Both the position numbers and the translations under genes were made by a program. Of a stretch of 64,000 nt of DNA, positions 52,079 through 60,309 are shown piece by piece. Origin of the DNA: Streptomyces sp. TBY4. GTDB lineage: Bacteria > Actinomycetota > Actinomycetes > Streptomycetales > Streptomycetaceae. Numbering within the stretch: the first letter of the stretch is position 1; each line of letters opens with the position of its first letter. Under the pieces are notes generated by a model that made no database searches, was not told where the DNA came from, and saw nothing but the letters and a program-made list of their open reading frames with translations. The stretch lies in contig NZ_JANAVF010000014.1 of NCBI RefSeq assembly GCF_024213195.1, positions 1 to 64,000 of the forward strand, given 5' to 3'.

Positions 52079-52191
52079 CTCCCGCGACCACCCGGTGCCG
52101 CCACGCCCCGCGTGTGGCGGCACCTATCCGCCACAGAATCCCGATCCGCCACAAACGCAAGCCGCTGACCAGCAACGTTGCGGTGTGGCGG
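51963..52191. repeat. CCGCCACA iteron array (origin candidate)
   Basis: Exact CCGCCACA at 51963, 51972, 52014, 52027, 52047, 52128 and 52146; inverted TGTGGCGG at 52003, 52113 and 52184; a one-base variant at 52098. Ten exact octamers in 229 bp, spanning the 3' end of the DUF3631 gene and the gap before xis. Position beside the replication genes and upstream of xis-int fits an origin or a replication/excision control region. Confidence 0.7.
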
Positions 52192-52233
52192 CTGTTGCGG
52201 ATCCCCCAGAAGGCTGGACCACGAGGAGAGTGC

Positions 52234-52470
52234 ATGCCCGCCGTCTCTGATCCTCGCGCCACCCTCCGGCGCGGGCTCCCCGACCGCTACCTCACCCCCG
52301 ACGACATCGCCGAACTCTTCGACGTCCCGCTGGAGACCGTCTACCAGTGGCGCAAGAAGCGCACCGGCCCGCCCGGGTTCCGCGTCGGCAAGCACGTCCG
52401 CTACGACCCCACCGCCGTGCACAGCTGGATCGCCGAGCAGATGCAGGCGGACATCAGCAACGCCGCCTGA
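52234..52470 (+). CDS. xis: Excisionase (Xis), helix-turn-helix
   Basis: 78 residues from the ATG at 52234 (GAGGAGAG 6 bp upstream). A single MerR/excisionase-type helix-turn-helix: YLTPDDIAELFDVPLETVYQWRKKRTG-type sequence, then FRVGKHVRYDPTAVHSWI as wing. Xis proteins bend the attL/attR arms and steer the integrase towards excision. It lies immediately upstream of int, with a hairpin in the 80-bp gap. The iteron array ends 43 bp before it. Confidence 0.88.
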   Translation: MPAVSDPRATLRRGLPDRYLTPDDIAELFDVPLETVYQWRKKRTGPPGFRVGKHVRYDPTAVHSWIAEQMQADISNAA

Positions 52471-52493
52471 TCCCACACCACCACCCCAACCGC

Positions 52494-52523
52494 CGAGGGC
52501 GGGCCCACCCGGGCCCGCCCTCG
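52494..52523 (+). terminator. Intercistronic hairpin 5 (xis-int)
   Basis: CGAGGGCGGGCCC (52494-52506) pairs perfectly with 52511-52523 around ACCC; 27 bp before the int start. Could limit int relative to xis expression. Confidence 0.55.
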
Positions 52524-52550
52524 CTCCGTACGCCCTGAAAGGCACACCAC

Positions 52551-53810
52551 GTGGCAGGCCACATCCAAGACCGCTGGTACAAGACCGAGTCGACGGCCGA
52601 CGGCAAGTCCGCCCGAGTCAAGAGCGATCGGCACGGCACCGGCATGCGCTACCGGGCCCGTTACATCGGCCCCGACGGCACCGAGAAGTCCAAGTCCTTC
52701 CCCGACAAGCAGAAGCGCCTCGCCGAGCAGTGGCTGAACGAGACGGCCGCCGATATGTCGCGCGGGCAGTACCTCGACCCGCGCGCCGGCCGGATCACCT
52801 TCCAGCAGTTCGCCGAGAAGTGGGTGGCCACCCACACCACGGAGATCAACAGCCGTGAGGCAGCGGAGCGACGCCTGCGGCTGCACGCGTACCCGTACAT
52901 CGGGACCCGCCCTCTGCCCTCCTTCCAGCCGGGCCACATCCGGACGTGGCTGGGCGAGTTGGAGGAGCACGTACCCGCGTCCTCGCACCGCCGGATCATC
53001 TTCGGCACGGTCTCGGGCGCGTTCTCCGCTGCGGTGGACGACGGGCTGATCGCCAAGAACCCCTGCCGCGCCCGGTCCGTCCAGATCCCCAAGCCCGCTC
53101 AGCCCCGCGTGACCCCCTGGAAGGCGACGCAGGTTCTGGCGGTCCGTGCCGCTCTGCCCAAGCACCTGCGTACGGCCGTAGACATCGCCGCCGGCTGCGG
53201 CCTGCGGCAGGGCGAGGTGTTCGGGCTGGATGAGGCCGAGCTGGACTACGAAGGCGGCTGGCTCCACGTGCATCACCAGTTGAAGCGGATCCGCGGGAAG
53301 TACGTCTTCGCCCTCCCCAAGGGCGGGAAGACCCGCTCGGTTCCCCTCCCCAAGTCCGTAGCAGCGGCCCTGCTGGCTCACTCCAAGGCGCACCCGCCGG
53401 TCAAGGTGACCCTCCCCTGGCGGACCCCGAGCGGGCAGCCGGTGACGAAGTCGCTCTTCTTCTCGGGGGGATCCGGCAGCTTCGTTCGGGTCAGCAACTT
53501 CAACGACTTCATGTGGAAGCCCGCCCTCGCGGTCGCGGGCATCATCCCGCCGGCCGAGGAAGGCGAGCGGTACGCGTCGGCGCCCCAGCACGGGATGCAC
53601 GCCCTGCGGCACTTCTACGCGTCCGTCCTGCTGGACTCCGGCGAGAACATCCGCGCCTTGAGCCAGTACCTTGGCCACGCCGATCCGGGCTTCACCCTCC
53701 GGACGTACACCCACCTGATGCCCAGCAGCGAGGGCCGGACGAGGAAGGCCGTGGACGGGCTCTTCGGGACCCCTCCGGACCATGATCACGGCCCAGAGAC
53801 GGCCCAGTAG
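52551..53810 (+). CDS. int: Tyrosine integrase of the element
   Basis: 419 residues from the GTG at 52551. The N-terminal arm-binding domain (1-70) is followed by a SAM-like core-binding domain (about 78-170) and the catalytic domain. The catalytic set is complete: Arg219 in GCGLRQGEVFG, His350 and Arg353 in HALRH, His376 in LGHADPG and Tyr386 in RTYTHL. It catalyses site-specific recombination between attP and the pmt 3' end. It ends 69 bp before attR, and its final codons run through the right-hand ACGGCCCA octamers, so arm sites appear to lie in the coding sequence. Confidence 0.95.
   Translation: MAGHIQDRWYKTESTADGKSARVKSDRHGTGMRYRARYIGPDGTEKSKSFPDKQKRLAEQWLNETAADMSRGQYLDPRAGRITFQQFAEKWVATHTTEINSREAAERRLRLHAYPYIGTRPLPSFQPGHIRTWLGELEEHVPASSHRRIIFGTVSGAFSAAVDDGLIAKNPCRARSVQIPKPAQPRVTPWKATQVLAVRAALPKHLRTAVDIAAGCGLRQGEVFGLDEAELDYEGGWLHVHHQLKRIRGKYVFALPKGGKTRSVPLPKSVAAALLAHSKAHPPVKVTLPWRTPSGQPVTKSLFFSGGSGSFVRVSNFNDFMWKPALAVAGIIPPAEEGERYASAPQHGMHALRHFYASVLLDSGENIRALSQYLGHADPGFTLRTYTHLMPSSEGRTRKAVDGLFGTPPDHDHGPETAQ
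53788..53806. promoter_or_regulatory. Candidate arm-type integrase sites, right end
   Basis: ACGGCCCA at 53788-53795 and 53799-53806, 11 bp apart, same orientation and period as the pair at the left end; within the last codons of int and about 90 bp from the core. Confidence 0.5.
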
Positions 53811-53879
53811 CCCCTGGGCGGCCCCGATCGACGGGATACGCGCAGGTCGGGGCGATGTCCGCCATGGGCCACGGAACTC

Positions 53880-53960
53880 CATCTATTTCTGGCCCATCTA
53901 CACGGGCCAGACCATCCCGATGGATTCCTGGCAGAACCGGATGTGGCTGGACACCTGGGT
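53880..53960. repeat. attR with stranded host pmt 3' end
   Basis: Matches 38143-38223 except one base. Read in frame it encodes the Pmt tail IYFWPIYTGQTIPMDSWQNR and onwards to WLDTWV, then TGA at 53962-53964. The core repeat is at 53888-53911. The upstream neighbour base (TCC for TTC) belongs to the element; GAT, GTC and TGA belong to the host. Confidence 0.92.
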
Positions 53961-54087
53961 CTGACGCCGGGGCAAACAAACCCCTCGACCGTCTGTCTGT
54001 TCGACGTAAGGTCTACTCCAAGGGCTCCTTGAACACGTTCAGTGTCCAGGGGCCGTGGGGCGGGGCACACGGGAACGGGGAGCGGGA

Positions 54088-55734
54088 ATGAACGGGGCTG
54101 CAAAGGGAGCCGTCGTCGGCGGGACCTTCCTCGCCATGCTGGGCGGGGCCGTCTACGGGGTGTACGCCCTGGTGGGGGACGACGGCGGCGGTGACGCGAA
54201 GAGTACGAGCGCGACCGGCCCGGCGGTGCCCGCCAAGGGCACCGGGCCGGTCAGCGACAAGGACGCCGCGGCGACCGCCCGGGCCTTCTTCACCGCGTGG
54301 GCGGCCGGGGACTACCGGGCCGGCGCCGATCTGACGAACAACCCGGCGGAGGCGCAGGGCGCCCTCGCCGACTACACGGCCAAGGCCTACGTGTCCAAGG
54401 TCGCGATCACCCCCGGCGCCCAGACCGGGACCACGGTGGCGTACTCCGTCGCGGCGGAGGTCACCTACGAGGGGGTCACCAAGCCCCTCGCCTACGAGTC
54501 CAGGCTGACCGTGGTCCGCGGCAACACCACCGGGCTGCCGCTCGTCGACTGGCAGCCCTCGGTGCTCCACCCCGAGCTCCAGAAGGGCGAGAAGCTGCGC
54601 GGCGGCGCCCCGGCCAGCCCGCCCGTCAAGGCCGTCGACCGCAAGGGCAGGGAGCTGACGGCCGAGAAGTACCCCTCGCTGCGCCCGGTGCTCGACAGCC
54701 TGCGCAAGACCTACGGGGAGCGGCAGGGCGGGAAGAGCGGCGCCGAGCTGTGGATCGAGCCGGTGGCCCAGGAGGCACCCCGGCGGACCCTGCTGACGCT
54801 GGTCGAGGGGAAGCCGGGCGAGATCGAGACCGTCCTGGACGCGGACGTGCAGGCGGCGGCCGAGCAGGCGGTCCTGAAGTTCCCGCAGGCCTCGGTGGTG
54901 GCCGTCCAGCCGAGCACCGGCAACGTCCTGGCCATCGCCGACCACCGCGGGGACGGCTTCCCCGCATCCATCAGCGGGGCCCGCGCGCCCGGCTCCACGA
55001 TGAAGATCGTGACCGGCGCGATGCTGATGGACCGGGGTCTGGTGACGGCCGACAAGGTCGCCGAGTGCCCGGCGGAGGTGAGCTGGGGCGGCAAGACCTT
55101 CACGAACCTGAAGGGCTTCAAGCTCGACGGCGAGACCTTCGCGACGAGCTTCGCCCAGTCCTGCAACACCGCCTTCATCAAGCAGATCAAGCCGGTCGAC
55201 GACGACTCCGCGCTCCCGAAGGAGGCCCGTGAGGTCTTCGGCATCGGCGAGGGCGTCGAGTGGAAGGTCGGCGTGCCCACCGTCGACGGGAAGGTCCCGG
55301 ACGCGACCGGTCCGGCCGCGGCCGCCGCGTACATCGGCCAGGGCCAGATCCAGATGAACCCGCTGACGATGGCCTCGGTCACGGCGACCGCCCGGACCGG
55401 GGTGTTCCGCCAGCCGGTCGTGGTCAAGGCCTCGCTGGACGGACGCGAGATCGCGAAGGCCCCCCGGAAGATGAAGCCCGCGGTGGCGGCGCAGCTGGTG
55501 CGGATGATGAGGCTGACGGCCACCTCGGGCACCGCCCAGGGCGCGATGTCCGCGGTCAAGGGCTCCGACAAGGGAGCGAAGACCGGCTCGGCGGAGGTGG
55601 ACGGGGCGCAGAACCCGGACAGCTGGTTCACCGGCTTCAGCGGCGACGTGGCGGCCGCCGCGATGGTCGAGGGCGGCGGCCACGGCGGCGACGCGGCGGG
55701 CCCGATCGTGGCGGCCGTCCTGAACGCGGGCTGA
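54088..55734 (+). CDS. Class B-like penicillin-binding protein with NTF2-like domain
   Basis: 548 residues from the ATG at 54088 (GGGGAGCGGGA upstream). A membrane anchor at 8-28 (VVGGTFLAMLGGAVYGVYAL) is followed by an NTF2/MecA_N-like domain (about 55-150: AATARAFFTAWAAGDYRAGADL), a dimerisation part and a transpeptidase domain with S303-T-M-K306, S358-C-N360 and K498-T-G500. It cross-links peptidoglycan or acts in morphology. Streptomyces carries several paralogues, some expressed in sporulation; two lie near pmt in S. coelicolor as I remember. With the element removed it would follow pmt by about 120 bp. Confidence 0.9.
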   Translation: MNGAAKGAVVGGTFLAMLGGAVYGVYALVGDDGGGDAKSTSATGPAVPAKGTGPVSDKDAAATARAFFTAWAAGDYRAGADLTNNPAEAQGALADYTAKAYVSKVAITPGAQTGTTVAYSVAAEVTYEGVTKPLAYESRLTVVRGNTTGLPLVDWQPSVLHPELQKGEKLRGGAPASPPVKAVDRKGRELTAEKYPSLRPVLDSLRKTYGERQGGKSGAELWIEPVAQEAPRRTLLTLVEGKPGEIETVLDADVQAAAEQAVLKFPQASVVAVQPSTGNVLAIADHRGDGFPASISGARAPGSTMKIVTGAMLMDRGLVTADKVAECPAEVSWGGKTFTNLKGFKLDGETFATSFAQSCNTAFIKQIKPVDDDSALPKEAREVFGIGEGVEWKVGVPTVDGKVPDATGPAAAAAYIGQGQIQMNPLTMASVTATARTGVFRQPVVVKASLDGREIAKAPRKMKPAVAAQLVRMMRLTATSGTAQGAMSAVKGSDKGAKTGSAEVDGAQNPDSWFTGFSGDVAAAAMVEGGGHGGDAAGPIVAAVLNAG

Positions 55735-55760
55735 GGGGGCAGACCGGGGGCTGCCCCGGG

Positions 55761-56234
55761 TCAGCTCTCCCTTACGTCGGCCAGCGCGGCTCCCGCGTGC
55801 CGGATCAGCTCGCGCGGGTCCATCGGGAACACCGTGTGCGGGGTGCCTGCGGCCGCCCAGACCACCTCGTGGGCCAGCAGGGAGCGGTCCGCGAGGACTC
55901 GGGTGCGGGTGCGGTGCCCGAAGGGCGGCACCCCTCCGATGGCGTAGCCCGTGGTCTCCCGGACCAGGGCCGCGTCCGCCCGGGTGACGGCGCCGGCGCC
56001 GAGCTCGCGGCGCACCGCCTCCACGTCCACCCGGGAGGCCCCGTCCATCAGGACCAGCACGGGAACCCCGTCGGCGGCGAAGATCAGCGACTTCACGATC
56101 TGGCTGAGCTCGCAGCCGATCGCGGCGGCCGCGTCGGCGGCTGTCCGGGTCCCGTCGGGGAAGCGGCGTACGTCGGGCTCCAGCCCCAGTGCGGTGAGGG
56201 CTTCGGCGAAGAGGGGGTGCGCGGTGGTCGTCAT
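55761..56234 (-). CDS. YbaK/EbsC-type aminoacyl-tRNA deacylase-like protein
   Basis: 157 residues. The YbaK fold is indicated by TAADAAAAIGCELSQIVKSLIF with its conserved Lys near residue 48, VLVLMDGASRVDVEAV, ETTGYAIGGVPPFGH and VFPMDPRELIRHAGAALADV. Members hydrolyse mischarged tRNAs such as Cys-tRNA-Pro, or are related to the ProRS editing domain. It converges on the penicillin-binding-protein gene, stop to stop 26 bp apart, and lies downstream of the serine hydrolase gene in the other direction. Confidence 0.85.
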   Translation of the reverse strand: MTTTAHPLFAEALTALGLEPDVRRFPDGTRTAADAAAAIGCELSQIVKSLIFAADGVPVLVLMDGASRVDVEAVRRELGAGAVTRADAALVRETTGYAIGGVPPFGHRTRTRVLADRSLLAHEVVWAAAGTPHTVFPMDPRELIRHAGAALADVRES

Positions 56235-56287
56235 GACGGCACGCTAGCGCTCCCCGCCCCGGCCGCGCGACGCCCTTTCGCGGGCCC

Positions 56288-57445
56288 CTACAGCGCCGAG
56301 CGGACGGCCCTGACCAGGGCCTGGGCCCTCGGGTCGGCGGTGACCGACTTGGCGAGGGCATTGGTGACGTAGCCGAAGCCGATCCCCGCCTCCGGGTCGG
56401 CGAAGGCCAGCGAGCCGCCGCGGCCGGGGTGCCCGAAGGAGGCCGGGGACAGCAGCGGGGAGGCCGGGCCGTGCAGCATGTAGCCCGGGCCGAAGCGGGT
56501 GTTCACCACCAGGACGCGGTCCGGTCCCGAGGAGAGCTCCTTGCCCGCGAGGGCGGTGGTGGCCGGGGTGAAGATCCGGGCCCCGTCCTCCACCACGCCG
56601 ATGGTCGCCGCGTAGAAGCGGGCCAGGGCGCGGGCCGTGCCGATGCCCGCGGAGGCCGGCAGTTCGGCCGCCCGGTAGGCGGGGTCGTTCTCGTCGGGCA
56701 GCGGGTCGATGGCCGCGAAGGCGCGGCGGGTGAGGGAGTCCGGGTCGGCGTAGGCCTCGGAGACGTTGCGCCGCGGCCGGGTCTTGAGCAGGCCGGCGCC
56801 CTCCGGCGGATCGACCGGCGCCACCCGGCCCACCCGGTGGGCCTCGTTCTCCGGCAGGCCTATCCAGAAGTCGATGCCCAGGGGCTCGGCGATCTCCTCG
56901 GCCAGGATGCTCCCCAGCGAGCGGCCGGTGGCCCGCAGCACCAGCTCGGACAGCAGCCAGCTGAAGGTCTGCGCGTGGTAGCCGTGTGCGGTGCCGGGCT
57001 CCCAGAACGCCTGCTGGGCGGCGACCGCGCGCGGGCCGGTGATCCCGTCGGCGGCCTCGGCCGCGGTCAGCCCGCGGTCCAGGGCCGGGACCCCGGCGCG
57101 GTGCGCGAGCAGGTCGCGGACCCGGGTCCGCTCCTTGCCGCCCGCCTTGAACTCCGGCCAGTACGAGCCCACGGGCGCGTCCAGGTCGAGCAGCCCGCGC
57201 TGCTGGAGCAGCAGCGGTACGGCGGCGGCCACGCCCTTGGTGGCGGAGCGGACGAGCTGCGCGGTGTCCTCGGCCCAGGGTTCGGTGCCGTCGGCGTCCC
57301 TGGTGCCGGCCCAGAGGTCCACGACCTTGTGCCCGTCGCGGTAGACGGCGACCGCCGCGCCCCGGTCGCCGAGCACCTCGAAGTTGCGTACGAACGCATC
57401 CCTGACGGGCTCGAAGCCCTCCGCCACCACACCCTTGATGTCCAC
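56288..57445 (-). CDS. Serine hydrolase (class C beta-lactamase/EstB family)
   Basis: 385 residues from the GTG at 57445. The S-x-x-K motif is SATK near residue 68 (QLVRSATKGVAAAV), the Y-x-N equivalent YHAQ near 152, and a late HPGRGGS replaces K-T-G. The pattern belongs to the EstB-type esterase/beta-lactamase-like family rather than a true beta-lactamase. There is no signal peptide, so it is cytoplasmic. Substrate is unknown. It follows the cobalt/nickel transporter genes on the same strand after 45 bp, but function gives no link. Confidence 0.85.
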   Translation of the reverse strand: MDIKGVVAEGFEPVRDAFVRNFEVLGDRGAAVAVYRDGHKVVDLWAGTRDADGTEPWAEDTAQLVRSATKGVAAAVPLLLQQRGLLDLDAPVGSYWPEFKAGGKERTRVRDLLAHRAGVPALDRGLTAAEAADGITGPRAVAAQQAFWEPGTAHGYHAQTFSWLLSELVLRATGRSLGSILAEEIAEPLGIDFWIGLPENEAHRVGRVAPVDPPEGAGLLKTRPRRNVSEAYADPDSLTRRAFAAIDPLPDENDPAYRAAELPASAGIGTARALARFYAATIGVVEDGARIFTPATTALAGKELSSGPDRVLVVNTRFGPGYMLHGPASPLLSPASFGHPGRGGSLAFADPEAGIGFGYVTNALAKSVTADPRAQALVRAVRSAL

Positions 57446-57490
57446 GGGCAGTGCAACAACCTCCGACCGGCGGTTATGCCACCTGCGGGG

Positions 57491-58276
57491 TCAGCCGACG
57501 ACGACCGACCGGGGGTCGAATCCGAAGGGCAGCTCCAGCCGGTGCGCCCGCATCAGCGCCTCGTCGCACAGCACCTCCTGGGTCCTGCCGTCCGCCACGA
57601 TGGTGCCCTCGCTGAGGATCACCGCGCGCGGGCAGAGCTCCAGCGCGTAGGGCAGGTCGTGGGTCACCATCAGCACGGTGACGTCCAGCGAGCGCAGGAT
57701 GTCCGCGAGCTCGCGGCGCGAGGCCGGGTCCAGGTTGGAGGACGGCTCGTCGAGCACCAGGATCTCGGGCCGCATGGCCAGTACGGTCGCCACCGCGACC
57801 CGCCGGCGCTGCCCGAAGGAGAGGTGGTGCGGGGGCCGGTCCGCGAAGGCGGCCATCCCGACCTGCTCCAGGGCGCCGCGCACCCGTTCCTCCAGCTCGG
57901 CGCCGCGCAGTCCGGCGGCGGCCGGGCCGAAGGCCACGTCCTCCCGGACGGTCGGCATGAACAGCTGGTCGTCGGGGTCCTGGAAGACGATGCCCACCCG
58001 GCGGCGGATCTCGGCGAGGTTGCGCTTCTCCACGGGCAGCCCGGCCACGCTCACGGAGCCGACCCCGCCGGTCAGGATGCCGTTGAGGTGCAGCACCAGG
58101 GTGGTCTTGCCGGCGCCGTTGGGACCGAGCAGCGCCACCCGCTCCCCGCGCCCGACGGTGAGCTCGACCCCGAAGAGGGCCTGGTGCCCGTCGGGGTAGG
58201 CGTAGGCGAGGCCGGAGACATCCAGCGAGGGCGGGGCGGGTGCGTTCACGGGGTTCACGGGGTTCGCAGCGTTCAC
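57491..58276 (-). CDS. cbiO: Cobalt/nickel ECF transporter ATP-binding protein
   Basis: 261 residues from the GTG at 58276, overlapping the cbiQ stop (GTGA) with GGATGGA upstream; ATG 58285 is an alternative. ABC motifs: Walker A LLGPNGAGKTTLV near residue 38, Q-loop FQDPDDQLF, signature LSFGQRRRVAVAT, Walker B ILVLDEPSSNLDP and switch His in VTHDLPYA. It energises the CbiMNQO metal importer. A short repeat of NP-VN residues forms the N-terminus. Confidence 0.93.
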   Translation of the reverse strand: MNAANPVNPVNAPAPPSLDVSGLAYAYPDGHQALFGVELTVGRGERVALLGPNGAGKTTLVLHLNGILTGGVGSVSVAGLPVEKRNLAEIRRRVGIVFQDPDDQLFMPTVREDVAFGPAAAGLRGAELEERVRGALEQVGMAAFADRPPHHLSFGQRRRVAVATVLAMRPEILVLDEPSSNLDPASRRELADILRSLDVTVLMVTHDLPYALELCPRAVILSEGTIVADGRTQEVLCDEALMRAHRLELPFGFDPRSVVVG

Positions 58277-59034
58277 AACGTCCATCCCATCAGACAGACG
58301 GCGAGCGCCGTCACCGGGAGCGCGGCCGCGTACGCCCACTGGGTGCGGGTGGCCGACACCTCGTCGATCACCGGCATGGAGCCGGCGTAGCCGCGGCTGA
58401 CCATCGCGAGGTAGACCCGCTCGCCGCGCTCGTAGGAGCGGATGAAGAGGGCTCCGGCGGTCTTCGCGAGGACCCCCCAGTGCCGGATCCCGCGCGCCTC
58501 GAATCCGCGGGAGCGCCGGGCGATGGACATCCGGCGCAGCTCGTCGCTGATGACGTCCCCGTACCGGATCATGAAGGAGGCGATCTGGACGAGCAGCGGC
58601 GGCAGCTTGAGCCGCTGGAGGCCGAGCAGCAGGGCCCGCAGTTCGGTGGTGGAGGCCAGCAGCACGGACGCGGCCACGCCCAGGGTGCCCTTGGCCAGGA
58701 CGTTCCAGGCGCCCCAGAGGCCGGAGACGCTGAGGGACATCCCGGCGAACTCGACCCGCTCGCCCTGGGCCACGAAGGGCATCAGGACCGCGAAGGCGAC
58801 GAAGGGCACCTCGATCAGGAGCCGGCGCAGCAGGAAGCCCGCCGGGATCCGGGCCACGGCCGCGGCCGCCGCGATGAGGACGGCGTACAGGCCGAAGGCC
58901 CACACCGCCTCGCGCGGTGTGGACACGACGACCACCACGAAACCGAAGGTCGCGGCGAGCTTGCAGTGCGGCGGCAGCTGGTGGACCGGGGAGTTCCCGG
59001 CCCGGTAGAGCTTGTGGGCGTGGCCCGCACCCAT
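58273..59034 (-). CDS. cbiQ: Cobalt/nickel ECF transporter T component
   Basis: 253 residues, about five membrane helices. Energy-coupling T-protein signatures: HCKLAATFGFVVVVVSTP near the N-terminus, and the two Ala-Arg-Gly-type coupling motifs ARRSRGFEARG and MVSRGYAGSM, which contact the ATPases. It links the CbiO ATPase to the metal-binding CbiMN component. It starts 1 bp after the cbiM stop and overlaps cbiO by 4 nt, forming a tight operon. Confidence 0.93.
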   Translation of the reverse strand: MGAGHAHKLYRAGNSPVHQLPPHCKLAATFGFVVVVVSTPREAVWAFGLYAVLIAAAAAVARIPAGFLLRRLLIEVPFVAFAVLMPFVAQGERVEFAGMSLSVSGLWGAWNVLAKGTLGVAASVLLASTTELRALLLGLQRLKLPPLLVQIASFMIRYGDVISDELRRMSIARRSRGFEARGIRHWGVLAKTAGALFIRSYERGERVYLAMVSRGYAGSMPVIDEVSATRTQWAYAAALPVTALAVCLMGWTL

Positions 59035-59035
59035 G

Positions 59036-60094
59036 TCAGGCGGCCGGTACGGCCGTGGAGGTGGCCGTCACGTCGGCGGCGCGGCGGCGGCGCACGGTCC
59101 AGAAGACGCCGGTGCCGACGAGGACGGTCGCGCCGACGCCGATGACTCCGGCGAGGCCGCCGGAGAGGCGGGCGTCGGAGACGTCCTTGACCCCGTAGTC
59201 GGCGAGCGGGGAACCGGCGGCCGCGTGCTCGGTGACCTTCTGGTCGATGCCGTTGTCGGCGGCGACCTTCTCCAGTCCGTCCGGGCTGGAGGAGGCGTAG
59301 AAGGAGACGATGCCGGCCAGGGCCAGCGCGGTGACCAGGCCGGTGATCCACACGGGCTTGGTGGAGCGGGCGCCGGCCGGCGCGGCGGCCGGGGCGGCGG
59401 CGGGGGCGTCGACCAGCTCGCCGCCGACGCGCAGCTTCAGCGGGGCGGACAGGCCGCGGGCGCCGTGGACCAGGTCGGGGCGGACGGCGATCACGGCGCC
59501 GACGGTGGCGGCGGTGATGAGGGCCTCGCCGATGCCGATGAGGACGTGGACTCCGACCATGGCGGCGAACACCTTGCCCAGCGGGACGTCGGTGGTGCCG
59601 CCGAGGGCGAAGAGGAGGGTGAAGAAGGCGGCCGAGGCGGGCACGGAGAGCAGGGCTCCGGCGAAGGCGGCGACGGTGACGGACCGGCGGCTGTCGGGCA
59701 GCACCTTGACCAGCCCGCGGAAGAGGGCGTAGGCGACGACCACGGTGACGACGCCCATGGTGACGATGTTGACGCCGAGGGCGGTCAGGCCGCCGTCGGC
59801 GAAGAGGAGGCCCTGCATGAGCAGGACCACGGACACGCACAGCACACCCGTATAGGGGCCGACGAGGATCGCGGCGAGCGCGCCTCCCAGCAGGTGTCCG
59901 CTTGTTCCGGCGGCGACGGGGAAGTTGAGCATCTGCACGGCGAAGATGAAGGCGGCGACGAGGCCGGCGAGCGGCGCGGTGCGCTCGTCGAGCTCGCGGC
60001 GGGCGCCCCGGAGACTGACCGCCACGGCCCCGGCGGCGGCGACACCTGCGGCAATGGAGACGGGGGCATCGATGAAGCCGTCGGGCACATGCAT
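59036..60094 (-). CDS. cbiM: Fused CbiM-CbiN substrate-specific component
   Basis: 352 residues. MHVPDGFID at the very N-terminus supplies the His2-containing metal site of CbiM. Helices with FAVQMLNFPVAAGTSGHLLGG and VNIVTMGVV follow to about residue 220. Residues 265-345 correspond to CbiN: a membrane helix, an outer segment with SSPDGLEKVAADNGID (the PDGLE motif) and a last helix. Fusion of M and N is common in actinobacteria. Cobalt versus nickel preference is not decidable; no cobalamin riboswitch or urease gene is next to it. Confidence 0.92.
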   Translation of the reverse strand: MHVPDGFIDAPVSIAAGVAAAGAVAVSLRGARRELDERTAPLAGLVAAFIFAVQMLNFPVAAGTSGHLLGGALAAILVGPYTGVLCVSVVLLMQGLLFADGGLTALGVNIVTMGVVTVVVAYALFRGLVKVLPDSRRSVTVAAFAGALLSVPASAAFFTLLFALGGTTDVPLGKVFAAMVGVHVLIGIGEALITAATVGAVIAVRPDLVHGARGLSAPLKLRVGGELVDAPAAAPAAAPAGARSTKPVWITGLVTALALAGIVSFYASSSPDGLEKVAADNGIDQKVTEHAAAGSPLADYGVKDVSDARLSGGLAGVIGVGATVLVGTGVFWTVRRRRAADVTATSTAVPAA

Positions 60095-60129
60095 GGTTCT
60101 GCTCCGCTTCCTGCGGTCCGGCGAGCGGC

Positions 60130-60181
60130 CCGTTGAACTGTGGGTCGATCCGTTGAACTGACAAAATCTTTAGCCGTTCAA
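60130..60181. promoter_or_regulatory. CCGTTGAACTG direct repeats upstream of cbiM
   Basis: CCGTTGAACTG at 60130-60140 and 60150-60160, exactly 20 bp apart (two helical turns), with a related CCGTTCAA at 60174-60181. They lie 36-87 bp upstream of cbiM, divergent from the ssg gene. They look like a regulator site for the metal-uptake operon. Confidence 0.45.
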
Positions 60182-60309
60182 GAATAGTGCCCAGTTGCGA
60201 ATCGTTGGCAAGAGCGGTGGCGTCACAAATAGCCCCGTGCGGATTCGTGGGAATGTGCGAGGCTGGGGGAAATACGGACGTAAATGTTCCGATTCGAGGA
60301 GTCTTGTCG

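Larger units (their letters stand above)
38159..53895 (+). mobile_element. Integrative and conjugative element (AICE, pSAM2-like) in pmt, 15,737 bp
   Basis: Bounded by near-identical copies of the pmt 3' end (attL 38143-38223, attR 53880-53960), with tyrosine integrase and excisionase next to attR. It carries prim-pol and DUF3631 replication genes, iterons, TraB-type transfer ATPase, Spd-like proteins, GntR, Nudix and HTH control genes. Most genes read rightward from about 41.5 kb to attR; the left 3 kb is a control and immunity block on both strands with visibly lower GC. All modules of an actinomycete conjugative element appear intact, so it could be functional. Exact ends depend on where within the 8-bp core centre strands are cut. 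Confidence 0.93.

Noticed and set aside
53782..53964. 60-codon frame ending in the Pmt tail at attR
   Set aside because: This is the stranded pmt 3' end plus element sequence, without its own ribosome-binding site; a recombination scar, not a gene.
60095..60309. Cobalamin riboswitch upstream of cbiM
   Set aside because: No B12-box-like GCCACTG context or long structured leader recognised on the minus strand; only direct repeats were seen.
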